NCBI RefSeq assembly: GCF_900109925.1
Contig: NZ_FOBW01000002.1
Span: 434,001-498,000, forward strand
DNA length: 64,000 nt
From: Mesobacillus persicus
GTDB lineage: Bacteria; Bacillota; Bacilli; Bacillales; Cytobacillaceae
Direction: 5' to 3'
Of this stretch, positions 1 to 9,325 are shown piece by piece. The translations under genes and the position numbers were made by a program. A model generated the notes under the pieces. That model had not been told where the DNA came from, did no database searches, and saw only the letters and a program-made list of their open reading frames with translations. Each line of letters opens with the position of its first letter. Positions within the stretch are counted from its first letter, which is position 1.

Positions 1-630
1 TGCTGGTGTCATTTCTTTTAGCTGCTCTAAGGTCAACTCGTCGACCATTTCCACTAAATACATACGGCCCTCACGGAATTTGAAAACAGCATATTCGGTT
101 ACGATTGTATCTACTCTATTTTTAGCAGTTAATGGATAATTACATTCTGGTAAAATCTTGGGTTCCCCTTTTGGAGATAAATGGGACAACGCGGCAATGA
201 CTCTTTTTGCTCCGATTACGAGGTCCATCGCGCCACCGACTCCAAGGACAGCTTTTCCTGGAACTGCCCAGCTTGCCAGATCACCAGTTTCAGATACTTG
301 TAATGCCCCAATCACCGTTGCATCGAGATGACCTCCACGCATAATCGTAAAAGATAGGGAACTATCAAAATACGAAGCATGTGGAAGTGCGGTGATTGGT
401 TGTACACCAGAAGCGTTAACTAGATCGATGGTTTCAGGATCGACCACAAACTCATTTGGATCTGGCTCTGGTCCAACACCCAATATTCCATTCTCTGAGT
501 GAAGTGTCACTTTTCCCTTTGGTAAGTAATCAGCTACTAACGTCGGAATCCCAATCCCTAGGTTTACTACCCCTGAGGTTAGTTCCTGCGCACAACGTTT
601 CGCAATATATTGTTTAATATCTACGCCCAT
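1..630 (-). CDS. scoB: 3-oxoacid CoA-transferase subunit B (partial at window edge)
   Basis: Beta subunit of a two-subunit CoA-transferase that moves CoA between acetoacetate and an acyl-CoA donor such as succinyl-CoA or acetyl-CoA in the cytoplasm. The frame reads from ATG at 630 to the left edge without a stop; about 210 residues are visible and the C-terminus is outside the window. The N-terminus has the family motif GIGIPTLVADYLP, and the expected catalytic glutamate is E46 in SENGILGVGP. The start overlaps the stop of the alpha subunit by one base (TAATG), so the two are translationally coupled. The donor acyl-CoA (succinate, acetate or butyrate type) cannot be told from sequence alone; the adjacent decarboxylase gene suggests use with acetoacetate. 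Confidence 0.9.
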   Translation of the reverse strand, partial: MGVDIKQYIAKRCAQELTSGVVNLGIGIPTLVADYLPKGKVTLHSENGILGVGPEPDPNEFVVDPETIDLVNASGVQPITALPHASYFDSSLSFTIMRGGHLDATVIGALQVSETGDLASWAVPGKAVLGVGGAMDLVIGAKRVIAALSHLSPKGEPKILPECNYPLTAKNRVDTIVTEYAVFKFREGRMYLVEMVDELTLEQLKEMTPA

Positions 631-1319
631 TATACTTCCTCCCTTTTTACAACAATGTCAACAAAGATAAATGGTGTTCCGATTGAATCCGGATCAAGTT
701 CGCCAACTTCGACGATTTCATCGACTTCTACAATAGTCAGCTTAGCTGCTGTGGCCATAGCTGGATTAAAGTTTTGAGCCGTTTTTTTATAAACAAGATT
801 TCCTGCTTTATCAGCCTTATGCGCTCGAATGATGGCGACGTCTGCGGTCAATGACTGTTCAAGGACATGCTCGCGACCATTGATGATTCTGGTTTCTTTC
901 CCTTCAGCCAAAACCGTGCCTGCAGCTGTTGGTGTAAAAAATGCCGGAATCCCAGCTCCACCTAAGCGAATCGCTTCTGTAAACGTACCTTGTGGCAACA
1001 GGTCAATTTCTACTTTGCCTTCTTGATAGGCTACCACTAACTCCTTATTTGTTGAAAAGAAACTACCAATTACTTTTTTTATACGATTTTGCTCAAAAAG
1101 GGCATTAAGAGTTGATACACTCCCAAGGCTATTCATAATCAATGTGAGTTGATCTAGTTCCGTTCTTCTTACTAACGCCTTAGACAAGTGCCGAGGCATG
1201 CCTGGGAAACCGAACCCCCCTACCATGATCGATGCTCCTTCAGGTATTCTTTGAATTGCCTTGTCAGCATTTAGGAATTCTACCCCTGTTTGGATCTGGT
1301 CAATCGTGCCATTCATCAT
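630..1319 (-). CDS. scoA: 3-oxoacid CoA-transferase subunit A
   Basis: Alpha subunit (229 aa) of the same CoA-transferase. The N-terminal glycine-rich CoA-binding loop GGFGFPGMPRHL (residues about 34-45) is typical of subunit A of the ScoA/AtoD family, and the length is usual for it. It is the first gene of the scoAB operon, with ATG at 1319 preceded by a CAGGGGG-type ribosome binding site. A sigma-A-like promoter and an 18-bp imperfect palindrome lie just upstream. The divergent neighbour is acetoacetate decarboxylase, so the pair probably activates or releases acetoacetate in a ketone or acetone pathway. Confidence 0.92.
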   Translation of the reverse strand: MMNGTIDQIQTGVEFLNADKAIQRIPEGASIMVGGFGFPGMPRHLSKALVRRTELDQLTLIMNSLGSVSTLNALFEQNRIKKVIGSFFSTNKELVVAYQEGKVEIDLLPQGTFTEAIRLGGAGIPAFFTPTAAGTVLAEGKETRIINGREHVLEQSLTADVAIIRAHKADKAGNLVYKKTAQNFNPAMATAAKLTIVEVDEIVEVGELDPDSIGTPFIFVDIVVKREEV

Positions 1320-1346
1320 CCATTCCCCCTGAGAATAATTGTCTTT

Positions 1347-1364
1347 ATACTAACTGGTTGGTAT
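1347..1364. promoter_or_regulatory. candidate TetR-family operator upstream of scoAB
   Basis: ATACTAACTGGTTGGTAT is an imperfect palindrome that resembles the ATACCGAC-n2-GTCGGTAT sites of AcrR/TetR-type regulators of fatty-acid and acyl-CoA genes. It lies between the likely scoA transcription start and the ribosome binding site, where a bound repressor would block transcription. No regulator gene is in the window. Confidence 0.45.
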
Positions 1365-1382
1365 GTAACTGCATAATAAAAT

Positions 1383-1410
1383 AATATACCCACGAATAAT
1401 TTTCTGTCAA
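1383..1410 (-). promoter_or_regulatory. sigma-A-type promoter of scoAB
   Basis: On the minus strand a TTGACA -35 box (1405-1410) is followed after 16 bp by TATATT (1383-1388), or after 18 bp by TATTAT (1381-1386). The predicted start falls just upstream of the palindrome at 1347-1364. Confidence 0.55.
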
Positions 1411-1650
1411 TTCAAACTTCCAGTTTTTTCTACACATTTTTCAACCAGCAAACTCCCTATAAAATGCCTATTCAAGAGAAATTAGGTATAAAGACCAGAA
1501 TTTCTAGGATAAAGCAGAATTTCCTATAGGGATAATTACCTCCTGAAAACCTTTATTTTATAGTGTTTCGAACAGGTTAATAAAAGTAAAAACCTAAAAA
1601 AAAATCAATCGGAAGCATTCGGCTAATCTCAAAATAGTCTGAAGATTTTG

Positions 1651-1678
1651 TTGACAAAATGTTCCATGCATGTAGAAT
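1651..1678 (+). promoter_or_regulatory. sigma-A-type promoter of adc
   Basis: Consensus TTGACA (1651-1656), a 16-bp spacer and TAGAAT (1673-1678), about 100 bp before the acetoacetate decarboxylase start. Confidence 0.55.
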
Positions 1679-1781
1679 AAAGACTGTGAACACCATTATC
1701 CGACATCTCTTGTTTTACATAAAATATTATCGAAGAATAATTTTTACTCTATTTAAAACAAAGGAAAGGATGAACTAACTA

Positions 1782-2558
1782 ATGAAACTAGAAGATGTAT
1801 CCAAGCAAATTTCAACTCCATTAGATGCACCAGCATTCCCAAGAGGGCCGTACAGATTTAATAATCGCGAATTTTTAAATATCTATTACCGCACAGACCT
1901 GGAAGCGCTAAGAAAGATTGTTCCAGAACCATTAGAAGTTGATGAACCGATTGTAAAATTTGAAGTGATCAATATGCCAGACGTAAGTGGGCTAGGTTCT
2001 TATGTAGAGGTTGGGCAAGTGATTCCTGTAACCTACAACGGAGAAAAAGGGGACTATATTCACTGCATGTATCTCGATAACTTCGGGGCGATTGCTTCTG
2101 GACGTGAGGTTGGTGCCTACCCTAAAAAGTTTGGAAAAGGAAATTTATACATAGATTCCGACACGCTTGTTGGAACACTAGACTATGGTTCTCTACGGGT
2201 AGCGACTGCAACGATGGGATATAAACATGCTCCGCTAGATGCTGAGGAGGCTCGTGAGGAAATTTGCAAGCCATATTTTATGCTAAAACACCTTCGTGGT
2301 CAAAATGGGCAATCACGTATTTGTGAGCTTGTTCGTGGGGAAATCAAGGACGTTACCATTAAAGGATCCTGGAAGTCACCAGCCCGCCTGCAATTGTTTG
2401 CTCATGTTCTTGCACCACTTGCTGATTTACCAGTCCATGAAGTAGTTTATGCATCTCATATCTTGACTGATTTAAGCCTCCCACGTACAGAAGTAGTCTA
2501 TGACTATCTTGCAACAGAGCAACCTGTCAAAGAGAAGGAATTAGTTAGTCAAAAATAA
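1782..2558 (+). CDS. adc: acetoacetate decarboxylase
   Basis: Decarboxylates acetoacetate to acetone and CO2 in the cytoplasm. The 258-aa product matches the family over its whole length. K115, in GAYPKKFGK, sits where the Schiff-base lysine of the Clostridium enzyme is, with K116 beside it as the pKa-lowering lysine; FGAIASGREVGAYPKK is the family signature. The start is ATG at 1782 after AAAGGAAAGGATG-type sequence. It diverges from scoAB, which would supply acetoacetate from acetoacetyl-CoA. Other members of this superfamily act on other keto acids, but both active-site lysines are present here, so true acetoacetate activity is the best guess. Confidence 0.9.
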   Translation: MKLEDVSKQISTPLDAPAFPRGPYRFNNREFLNIYYRTDLEALRKIVPEPLEVDEPIVKFEVINMPDVSGLGSYVEVGQVIPVTYNGEKGDYIHCMYLDNFGAIASGREVGAYPKKFGKGNLYIDSDTLVGTLDYGSLRVATATMGYKHAPLDAEEAREEICKPYFMLKHLRGQNGQSRICELVRGEIKDVTIKGSWKSPARLQLFAHVLAPLADLPVHEVVYASHILTDLSLPRTEVVYDYLATEQPVKEKELVSQK

Positions 2559-2613
2559 ACATACAATCTCACCCATTGACTTCATGGTGATTAGTTGTTT
2601 GATTTAAAAATCA

Positions 2614-2650
2614 TAAAAAAAGGCTGACATCCAATATTGGTATCAGCCTA
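2614..2650 (-). terminator. terminator downstream of the rhodanese gene
   Basis: On the minus strand a long stem closes with AGGCTGA / TCAGCCT and is followed by seven T residues. It sits directly after the rhodanese stop codon. Confidence 0.75.
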
Positions 2651-2657
2651 GTTTGCT

Positions 2658-2966
2658 TTATGCCTCTGTTTCGCCCTTCCAATCCAACATTCCGCCAACC
2701 ATATTCCGCACTTTATAACCTTGCTCTTGCAGATACTGACAAACATGACCGCTGCGGTTACCTGAACGGCAAATAAAGATGTATTCTTTGTCTTTATCAA
2801 AGTAATCTAAGGTGTCTGGGATTGTTCCCATGCGGATATGCTTGGCACCTGGAATCATTCCTGCTGCTACCTCTTCGTCTTCTCGAACATCGACAAGCTC
2901 TAATTTTTCTCCCGCCTCAAGTTTTGCTTGAAGTTCATCCGTTGTAATTTTTTCAATATGATCCAA
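2658..2966 (-). CDS. single-domain rhodanese-like protein
   Basis: Small cytoplasmic sulfurtransferase-type protein of about 102 aa with one rhodanese domain. The active-site loop CRSGNRSG carries the catalytic cysteine; VDVREDEE and GMIPGAKHI are the other rhodanese signatures. I chose TTG at 2966 (MDHIEKITTDEL) because AAGGGG stands nine bases before it. GTG at 2969 is also possible, and an upstream ATG at 2984 has no ribosome binding site. It is a single gene between terminators, convergent with adc. The substrate is unknown; such proteins carry persulfide sulfur or act in cyanide or thiosulfate metabolism. Confidence 0.85.
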   Translation of the reverse strand: MDHIEKITTDELQAKLEAGEKLELVDVREDEEVAAGMIPGAKHIRMGTIPDTLDYFDKDKEYIFICRSGNRSGHVCQYLQEQGYKVRNMVGGMLDWKGETEA

Positions 2967-3113
2967 CACAATCAGCCCCTTCATTCTTGTCCATAAAATT
3001 CATTAAAAAAAATCTCCATTTCATTATACAAAAACAAAAGCGGGTTAGACAAAATCTCCGTCTTCCCCGCCGTTCTGTATCACTTTCAAAGAACCGAGGG
3101 TTTTCTATGTAAC

Positions 3114-3140
3114 AATGGAGAGCCATTCAAGCTCTCCATC
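3114..3140 (-). terminator. hairpin downstream of leuS
   Basis: ATGGAGAGC and GCTCTCCAT form a nine-pair stem with a seven-base loop, 15 bp past the leuS stop. The T tract is weak, so termination here is likely but not certain. Confidence 0.5.
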
Positions 3141-3154
3141 TTCAAAGATAAAAC

Positions 3155-5572
3155 TTAGTTCGCAACGATATTGACTAGCTTCCCTGGAACAGCAATGACT
3201 TTTCTAACGGTTTTCCCGTCGATCTGTTCTTTTACAGAATCATCACCCATCGCAATTTGCTCAAGGGTTTCTCTGTTTGCATCTGCAGGTACCTTCAACT
3301 TCGCCTTAATCTTACCATTCACTTGAATAACGATTTCGATTTCATCGTCAACTAGTTTTGCCTCATCGTAGGCAGGCCATGCTGCATAGCTGATTGTTTC
3401 ATCATGGACTAACTTCTGCCATAATTCTTCCGCGATATGAGGGCAAATCGGTGCTAATAGCTTCACGAAGCCTTCTACAAAGCTCTTAGGTATTACCGGT
3501 GCCTTGTATGCTTCGTTAATGAATACCATTAGTTGAGAAATAGCGGTATTAAAACGTAGGCCCTCGAAGTCTTCGGTTACCTTTTTAACTGTTTGATGGT
3601 AAACCTTCTCTAAAGAACCGGCTTCAGCGACATCCTGAATTTTCTCGCTAAGCCCACCATTTTCCTCAACCAACAAGCGCCAAATTCGATCAAGGAAGCG
3701 ACGTGAACCATCAAGACCATTTGTTGACCAGGCAATAGATGCATCTAAAGGTCCCATGAACATTTCATACAAACGCAAAGTGTCTGCCCCGTGACTATCA
3801 ACAACAGAGTCTGGGTTTACAACATTTCCTTTTGATTTACTCATTTTTTCATTATTTTCACCAAGAATCATCCCTTGGTTGAAAAGCTTCTCGAATGGTT
3901 CTTTCGTAGGAACCACGCCGATATCATAAAGGAATTTATGCCAGAAACGTGAGTACAGCAAATGTAAGACCGCATGCTCTGCTCCTCCGATATAGATATC
4001 AACTGGAAGCCATTCTTTTAACTTCTCTGCATCGGCCAATGCCTCTTCGTTTTTAGGGTCGATATAGCGTAAGAAGTACCAGCAGCTGCCTGCCCATTGT
4101 GGCATTGTATTTGTTTCACGACGACCTTTTTTACCGGTTTCAGGATCAACAACATTCACCCAATCCGCAATATTCGCAAGTGGGGACTCCCCTGTACCTG
4201 AAGGCTTGATTTCTGTTGTTTTAGGAAGAACAAGCGGAAGTTCAACATCCGGAACAGCTGACATCGTACCATCTTCCCAATGAATGATTGGAATCGGTTC
4301 GCCCCAGTAACGTTGACGACTGAACAACCAATCACGTAAACGGTAAGTGACCTTCTTCGTTCCGATGCCCTTTTCCTCAAGCCAAGCAATCATTTTACTA
4401 ATCGCTTCGTCTTTATTAAGTCCATTCAAGAACTCAGAGTTTACATGTTCACCATCGCCAGGGTACGCTTCTGCCGAAATATCGCCACCAGCGACTACTT
4501 CTTTAATCTCTAAGCCAAAGTTTTGGGCAAATTCGTAGTCACGCTCATCATGCGCTGGAACCGCCATGATTGCGCCTGTACCGTAGCTCATCAAGACATA
4601 ATCTGCAATCCAGATAGGCATTTTCTCCCCATTGGCAGGATTAATCGCATAAGCTCCAGTGAAGACTCCTGTTTTATCTTTTGCAAGGTCGGTCCGTTCT
4701 AGATCACTTTTACTCTTAATTTGCTCTATATAGGCATCAACCGCTGCATGCTGTTCCTGAGATGTGATCTCTGATACAAGCGGATGTTCTGGAGCCAACA
4801 CAGCATAAGTTGCACCAAACAATGTATCTGGACGTGTTGTAAATACCGTGAATGTTCCGTTATGACCTTCAATATCAAACGTCACTTCGGCACCTTCTGA
4901 ACGTCCAATCCAATGTCTTTGCATGTCTTTAATGCTTTCAGGCCAATCAAGCTCCTCTAGGTCGTCAAGCAAACGATCGGCATAAGCTGTAATCTTTAAC
5001 ATCCATTGTCTCATCGGGCGGCGTTCGACAGGGTGTCCACCACGTTCACTTTTTCCATCAATGACTTCTTCGTTAGCCAACACAGTTCCTAGTGCAGGAC
5101 ACCAGTTAACAGCTACTTCATCAATATAGGCTAGGCCTTTTTCATACAATTTTAAAAAGATCCATTGTGTCCATTTATAATAGGAAGGATCTGTTGTATT
5201 GATTTCGCGATCCCAATCGTAAGAAAACCCAAGTGCCTTAATTTGGCGACGGAAAGTTTCGATATTATGCTTCGTAAATTCCGCTGGGTCATTACCTGTA
5301 TCAAGGGCATATTGTTCTGCCGGAAGACCGAATGCATCCCAGCCCATTGGGTGAAGAACATTGTAGCCTTGCATCCTCTTCATTCTCGAAAGAATATCGG
5401 TTGCTGTATATCCTTCCGGGTGACCTACATGTAGACCTGCGCCTGAGGGATATGGAAACATATCAAGGGCATAGAACTTTCTTTTCCCTTCGTCCTCGGT
5501 AGTTGTAAACGATTTGTTTTCTTCCCAATATTTCTGCCATTTCTTTTCAATTTCTTGATGGCTAAAGCTCAT
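3155..5572 (-). CDS. leuS: leucyl-tRNA synthetase
   Basis: Charges tRNA-Leu with leucine (class I synthetase, 805 aa, normal length for the bacterial enzyme). The HIGH-type motif is HVGH at residues 48-51 and the KMSKS loop is present as [10 protein letters not shown]. Between them is the CP1 editing domain, with [12 protein letters not shown] and the AVPAHDERD motif; a C-terminal anticodon-binding domain follows. The start is ATG at 5572 behind CAGGAGG. It is a single gene controlled by a T-box leader, so it should rise when leucine-tRNA is uncharged. Confidence 0.99.
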   Translation of the reverse strand: MSFSHQEIEKKWQKYWEENKSFTTTEDEGKRKFYALDMFPYPSGAGLHVGHPEGYTATDILSRMKRMQGYNVLHPMGWDAFGLPAEQYALDTGNDPAEFTKHNIETFRRQIKALGFSYDWDREINTTDPSYYKWTQWIFLKLYEKGLAYIDEVAVNWCPALGTVLANEEVIDGKSERGGHPVERRPMRQWMLKITAYADRLLDDLEELDWPESIKDMQRHWIGRSEGAEVTFDIEGHNGTFTVFTTRPDTLFGATYAVLAPEHPLVSEITSQEQHAAVDAYIEQIKSKSDLERTDLAKDKTGVFTGAYAINPANGEKMPIWIADYVLMSYGTGAIMAVPAHDERDYEFAQNFGLEIKEVVAGGDISAEAYPGDGEHVNSEFLNGLNKDEAISKMIAWLEEKGIGTKKVTYRLRDWLFSRQRYWGEPIPIIHWEDGTMSAVPDVELPLVLPKTTEIKPSGTGESPLANIADWVNVVDPETGKKGRRETNTMPQWAGSCWYFLRYIDPKNEEALADAEKLKEWLPVDIYIGGAEHAVLHLLYSRFWHKFLYDIGVVPTKEPFEKLFNQGMILGENNEKMSKSKGNVVNPDSVVDSHGADTLRLYEMFMGPLDASIAWSTNGLDGSRRFLDRIWRLLVEENGGLSEKIQDVAEAGSLEKVYHQTVKKVTEDFEGLRFNTAISQLMVFINEAYKAPVIPKSFVEGFVKLLAPICPHIAEELWQKLVHDETISYAAWPAYDEAKLVDDEIEIVIQVNGKIKAKLKVPADANRETLEQIAMGDDSVKEQIDGKTVRKVIAVPGKLVNIVAN

Positions 5573-5679
5573 TTTATTTACCTCCTGATCTCAACCGTTA
5601 AAATATACTGCTATACATTGAGCTTTTATATAAGGGCCCTGTTAAAGCGATTATGTTGATTTAACATAGCCTATAAAAT

Positions 5680-5935
5680 AAAAAAACTCCCGTCCCTAAA
5701 AAAGGGACGAGAGATTATGTATGTTCTCCCGCGGTACCACCCACATTAGTGACAATATGTCACTCGCTTCATTCATCCTTAACGCGGAAAACGGCTAGCC
5801 TTACTATTAGTTCACGCCAGCAACTAAAAGGCGAGTTCATGATGGGCCAGACTGACTTGCACCTACCGTCAGCTCTCTTCATATCAGGCTTCACATCACT
5901 ACTACTCCTTCATCAATGTCTATCAGTATGAAAGT
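5680..5935 (-). promoter_or_regulatory. T-box leader of leuS (leucine specifier)
   Basis: The minus-strand leader has the T-box core TGGTACCGCGGG (5728-5739) and a terminator, CGTCCC/GGGACG with a T run (5686-5713), as the alternative structure. A candidate specifier is CUC (Leu) at 5833-5835, directly after GAA. The loop-E-like AGTA element is present further along. It reads through when uncharged tRNA-Leu bridges the specifier and the antiterminator bulge. Confidence 0.93.
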
Positions 5936-5941
5936 ATATAT

Positions 5942-5970
5942 ATTGTATACAATTTATAGCTTTGATGCAA
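5942..5970 (-). promoter_or_regulatory. promoter of the leuS T-box transcript
   Basis: TTGCAT (5965-5970) and TACAAT (5942-5947) on the minus strand with 17-bp spacing. This puts the transcript start close to the 5' end of the T-box. Confidence 0.55.
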
Positions 5971-6273
5971 GAGTGGCCTGAATTGGGATGCTTCGCCACC
6001 CCTTACACCCTTTAAAATATTCATTATCCTATGATGTCTTTCGAAAATGGGTGATTATTTTTATACATTATAGCCAATACGTCAAAAGAATAAAACTTTA
6101 TGAAGAGGATCATTTTTTTATTTATGAAGCTTTTTAGAATTTTACTGAAATCCCTTTCAATGTAGGTTTATAATATAGTAGTATTACTTTAACTAAAAAT
6201 TCAGAAAAACTAATCAACTACTAGTTCTCTGGAAATGGATTATTATCCTTTTGATATGGGGAGAGATTGAGAG
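5971..6273. other. intergenic region leuS leader / lutA
   Basis: AT-rich, no gene seen. A TATAAT at 6169-6174 may be the -10 box of the lut operon, but no good -35 box lies at the right distance, which suggests an activator or another sigma factor. Confidence 0.4.
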
Positions 6274-6990
6274 ATGAAGGTAACCCTTTTTGCAACTTGC
6301 TTGGTCGATATGTTTCAAAGCGATGTCGGCAAGGCAACGGTTGAAGTGCTTGAACGTTTAGGATGTGAAATAGATTTTCCAGAGTCACAGGTGTGCTGTG
6401 GACAACCGGCTTACAATAGTGGGTACGTAAAAGAGTCCAAGGAAGCAATGAAAAAGATGATTGATACATTTGCAGATGCAGAGTATGTTGTTTCTCCATC
6501 AGGTTCATGTGCGTATATGTTTCATGAATACCAACACGTTTTTAAAGGCGACCCGATTTGGGAGCCAAAGGCGAGAAAACTTGCAGAAAAGACCTACGAA
6601 CTTACCCAATTCATTGTGGATGTCCTTAAAATTGAGGATGTAGGTGCCCGTCTTGAGGGTAAAGCTACATATCATACCTCCTGTCACATGACTAGATTAC
6701 TAGGTGTGCAAAAAGCACCTATGATTCTACTAAATCATGTAAAAGGACTTGACTTTACCGAGCTGCCAGGGAAAGAACAATGTTGTGGCTTTGGTGGAAC
6801 ATTTTCTGTCAAGATGGCGCAGATTTCTGAACAGATGGTTGATGAGAAGGTACAACATGTAGAAGAAACCGAGGCCCAGTATTTAATTGGCGCAGATGCA
6901 GGCTGTTTAATGAATATTGGTGGACGGATTAATCGACAAGGCAAGCCGATCAAAGTCATGCATATTGCGGAAATATTAAATAGCCGTTGA
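6274..6990 (+). CDS. lutA: L-lactate oxidation iron-sulfur protein LutA
   Basis: Subunit of the LutABC complex, which oxidises L-lactate to pyruvate in Bacillus. The 238-aa product has the two cysteine-rich CCG domains of the heterodisulfide-reductase/GlcF type: [10 protein letters not shown] at residues 41-50 and [11 protein letters not shown] at 170-180. Each likely holds part of a Fe-S cluster. It begins the lutABC operon, 60 bp before lutB. The start is ATG at 6274 after GGGGAGAG. Assignment rests on the domain layout and on the complete lutABC gene order. Confidence 0.95.
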   Translation: MKVTLFATCLVDMFQSDVGKATVEVLERLGCEIDFPESQVCCGQPAYNSGYVKESKEAMKKMIDTFADAEYVVSPSGSCAYMFHEYQHVFKGDPIWEPKARKLAEKTYELTQFIVDVLKIEDVGARLEGKATYHTSCHMTRLLGVQKAPMILLNHVKGLDFTELPGKEQCCGFGGTFSVKMAQISEQMVDEKVQHVEETEAQYLIGADAGCLMNIGGRINRQGKPIKVMHIAEILNSR

Positions 6991-7050
6991 TCTGAATCTG
7001 ACTAGATTCAATTTCATACAATCTTCTAAAAGAAATGGGGGCGATCTTAG

Positions 7051-8481
7051 GTGGCAATGAAAATCGGGAATGAAAACTTCAGTGACCGCGTTGGCAAAGG
7101 AATCAATAACTCTTTCATGCGCGGGGCTGTATCGGGGGCACAAGATAGCATTGGTGCACGCCGTTTAAATGCGGTCGAAGAACTCGGGAATTGGGAAGAA
7201 TGGCGTTCCCATGGTGAAGAAATCCGTCAGCATGTGCTTGAAAACCTTGATTATTACTTAGAGCAACTAAGTGACAATATCGCCAAACGTGGTGGGCATG
7301 TTTTCTTTGCTGCAACTCCAGAAGAAGCTAATGACTATATTCGTGGCGTAATTAAAAAGAAAGATGCGAAAAAGGTCGTAAAGTCAAAATCGATGGTCAC
7401 AGAGGAAATCAACTTAAATGCTAGCCTGGAGGAAATCGGCTGTGAAGTCATTGAAACAGACCTTGGAGAATACATTCTCCAAGTGGATGACCATGATCCA
7501 CCTTCCCATCTTGTGGCCCCTGCTTTACATAAAAACAGAGAGCAAGTCCGTGAAGTTTTTACAGAAAAGCTAGGATATAAGAAATCCTCTGATCCAACAG
7601 AGCTAGCTCAACATGCGCGAGAAATGCTCCGCCAAGACTATTTGACGGCAGATGTCGGGATTACTGGCTGTAACTTTGCCGTTGCCGAAACAGGGTCTTT
7701 TGCTTTGGTAACGAATGAAGGGAATGCTGACCTTGTCACCTCACTCCCACAAACGCAGATCACTGTTATGGGGATGGAACGTCTTGTTCCAACGTTCGAA
7801 GAGTTGGAAGTACTCGTAAGTATGCTCACCCGAAGTGCTGTTGGCCAAAAACTACCGAGTTATGTCACTGTTCTCACCGGACCAAGAGAAGAACTAGATG
7901 TAGACGGACCTGAAGAATTTCACCTCGTCGTCATCGATAATGGACGTTCGAGAATTCTTGGTACCGAGTTCCAGTCTGTACTCCAGTGTATTCGCTGTGC
8001 AGCTTGTCTAAATGCTTGTCCTGTTTATCGCCATGTCGGGGGGCATTCTTACGGTTCGATTTATTCAGGGCCGATTGGTGCGGTGTTGTCACCACTTCTT
8101 GGTGGATATGATGAATACAAAGAATTACCCTATGCATCTACCCTTTGTGGAGCCTGTTCAGAAGTGTGCCCAGTAAAAATTCCTTTGCATGATTTATTGC
8201 ATAAACATCGTCAAGTCATTGTTGAGAAGGAAGGAAAAGCCCCTGTATCCGAAAAGCTTCTCATGAAAGCATTCGGGCTAGGTGCTGCTTCACCTAAACT
8301 GTATAAATGGGGTTCAAAACTTGCCCCTTCAGCCATGAATCCCTTCACTAGTGATGATAAGATTTCTAAAGGACCTGGTCCATTAAAGGCTTGGACGGAT
8401 ATTCGTGATTTCCCTGCACCTAGTAAAGAAAGATTTAGAGATTGGTATAAAAACAGGGACAAAGGGGGAAATCAATCATGA
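7051..8481 (+). CDS. lutB: L-lactate oxidation iron-sulfur protein LutB
   Basis: Central LutABC subunit, 476 aa. It has an N-terminal LUD domain and, near residues 311-375, two ferredoxin-type cluster motifs: [14 protein letters not shown] and [13 protein letters not shown]. These match LutB/YkgF proteins, which pass electrons during lactate oxidation. The start is GTG at 7051, seven bases after GGGGGCG; the ATG at 7057 is a second possibility. Its stop overlaps the lutC start as ATGA, so the two are coupled. Confidence 0.96.
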   Translation: MAMKIGNENFSDRVGKGINNSFMRGAVSGAQDSIGARRLNAVEELGNWEEWRSHGEEIRQHVLENLDYYLEQLSDNIAKRGGHVFFAATPEEANDYIRGVIKKKDAKKVVKSKSMVTEEINLNASLEEIGCEVIETDLGEYILQVDDHDPPSHLVAPALHKNREQVREVFTEKLGYKKSSDPTELAQHAREMLRQDYLTADVGITGCNFAVAETGSFALVTNEGNADLVTSLPQTQITVMGMERLVPTFEELEVLVSMLTRSAVGQKLPSYVTVLTGPREELDVDGPEEFHLVVIDNGRSRILGTEFQSVLQCIRCAACLNACPVYRHVGGHSYGSIYSGPIGAVLSPLLGGYDEYKELPYASTLCGACSEVCPVKIPLHDLLHKHRQVIVEKEGKAPVSEKLLMKAFGLGAASPKLYKWGSKLAPSAMNPFTSDDKISKGPGPLKAWTDIRDFPAPSKERFRDWYKNRDKGGNQS

Positions 8482-9197
8482 CCGGAACCATCAAGAATCG
8501 GGATGCATTTTTAAACAACATCGCTCAAAATCTTGGAAGGAACCGCTTGAGTGATCCTGTTAAAAGGCCACAGTGGAAATTCAATCCACAAGCGAAAGTT
8601 TTATCAGAAGCAACAGAGGACGAACTGGTAGAAGTACTGAAAGCCCATTGCGAGAAAATAAATACAACCGTAGTCACCACCACAAAGGCAGGACTTACGG
8701 TAGCCCTGAACGAAGCAGTAACCAACTACGGTGGTGGTCCGGTAGTGACCTGGAAAGATGAAAGGTTTTCTAAATGGGGGCTTACTGACCTTTTTAAAAA
8801 TGAATGGCCGAATCAGGGTCTTGACTACCATGAGTGGGATCATTCAGCCGGGGATAAAAATATCCAGTTCGCTGAACAAGCCAATGTCGGTATCACGATT
8901 AGTGAATATACGCTTGCCGAGTCTGCAACGGTTGTACTATTAAGTAACAAAGACCGGGGACGCACGGTTAGCTTTTTACCAAAGACCTATATTGCGTTAG
9001 TTCCTAAGAGTAGCATTGTGCCCCGCATGACTCAAGCGGCTCAGAAAATGCGCGAACTGCATTTAGATGGGAAAAACGTACCGGCATGCATTAATTTCAT
9101 TTCGGGTCCTAGTAATTCAGCAGATATCGAACTGCAACTCGTGGTCGGCGTTCACGGCCCCTTTAAAGCAACGTACATCATTATTGAAGATTTATAA
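8478..9197 (+). CDS. lutC: L-lactate oxidation protein LutC (LUD domain)
   Basis: Third subunit of the lactate-oxidation complex, 239 aa, made of one LUD (YkgG-type) domain and no cysteine clusters. Conserved stretches are [20 protein letters not shown] and [22 protein letters not shown]. It overlaps lutB by four bases (ATGA) and is followed by a strong terminator, so it ends the operon. In B. subtilis the lut operon responds to LutR and SinR; I see no certain operator here. Confidence 0.95.
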   Translation: MTGTIKNRDAFLNNIAQNLGRNRLSDPVKRPQWKFNPQAKVLSEATEDELVEVLKAHCEKINTTVVTTTKAGLTVALNEAVTNYGGGPVVTWKDERFSKWGLTDLFKNEWPNQGLDYHEWDHSAGDKNIQFAEQANVGITISEYTLAESATVVLLSNKDRGRTVSFLPKTYIALVPKSSIVPRMTQAAQKMRELHLDGKNVPACINFISGPSNSADIELQLVVGVHGPFKATYIIIEDL

Positions 9198-9213
9198 TGT
9201 AAGAATTAATCAA

Positions 9214-9256
9214 GAAAAAGAGCTGATTGGATTAATGCCAAATCAGCTCTTTTTTC
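9214..9256 (+). terminator. lutABC terminator
   Basis: AAGAGCTGATT pairs with AATCAGCTCTT across a short loop and is followed by TTTTTT, 20 bp after lutC. Confidence 0.85.
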
Positions 9257-9325
9257 ACATTTTCAAAACATTGTCGCTTTTATTTTAACAACGATGCTTA
9301 CGAAACAGCCTTATTTTATAAATGA

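Larger units (their letters stand above)
1320..1781. other. divergent intergenic region scoA / adc
   Basis: No gene seen. It holds a promoter for each divergent operon, an inverted repeat likely to be an operator, and otherwise AT-rich sequence. Confidence 0.7.
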
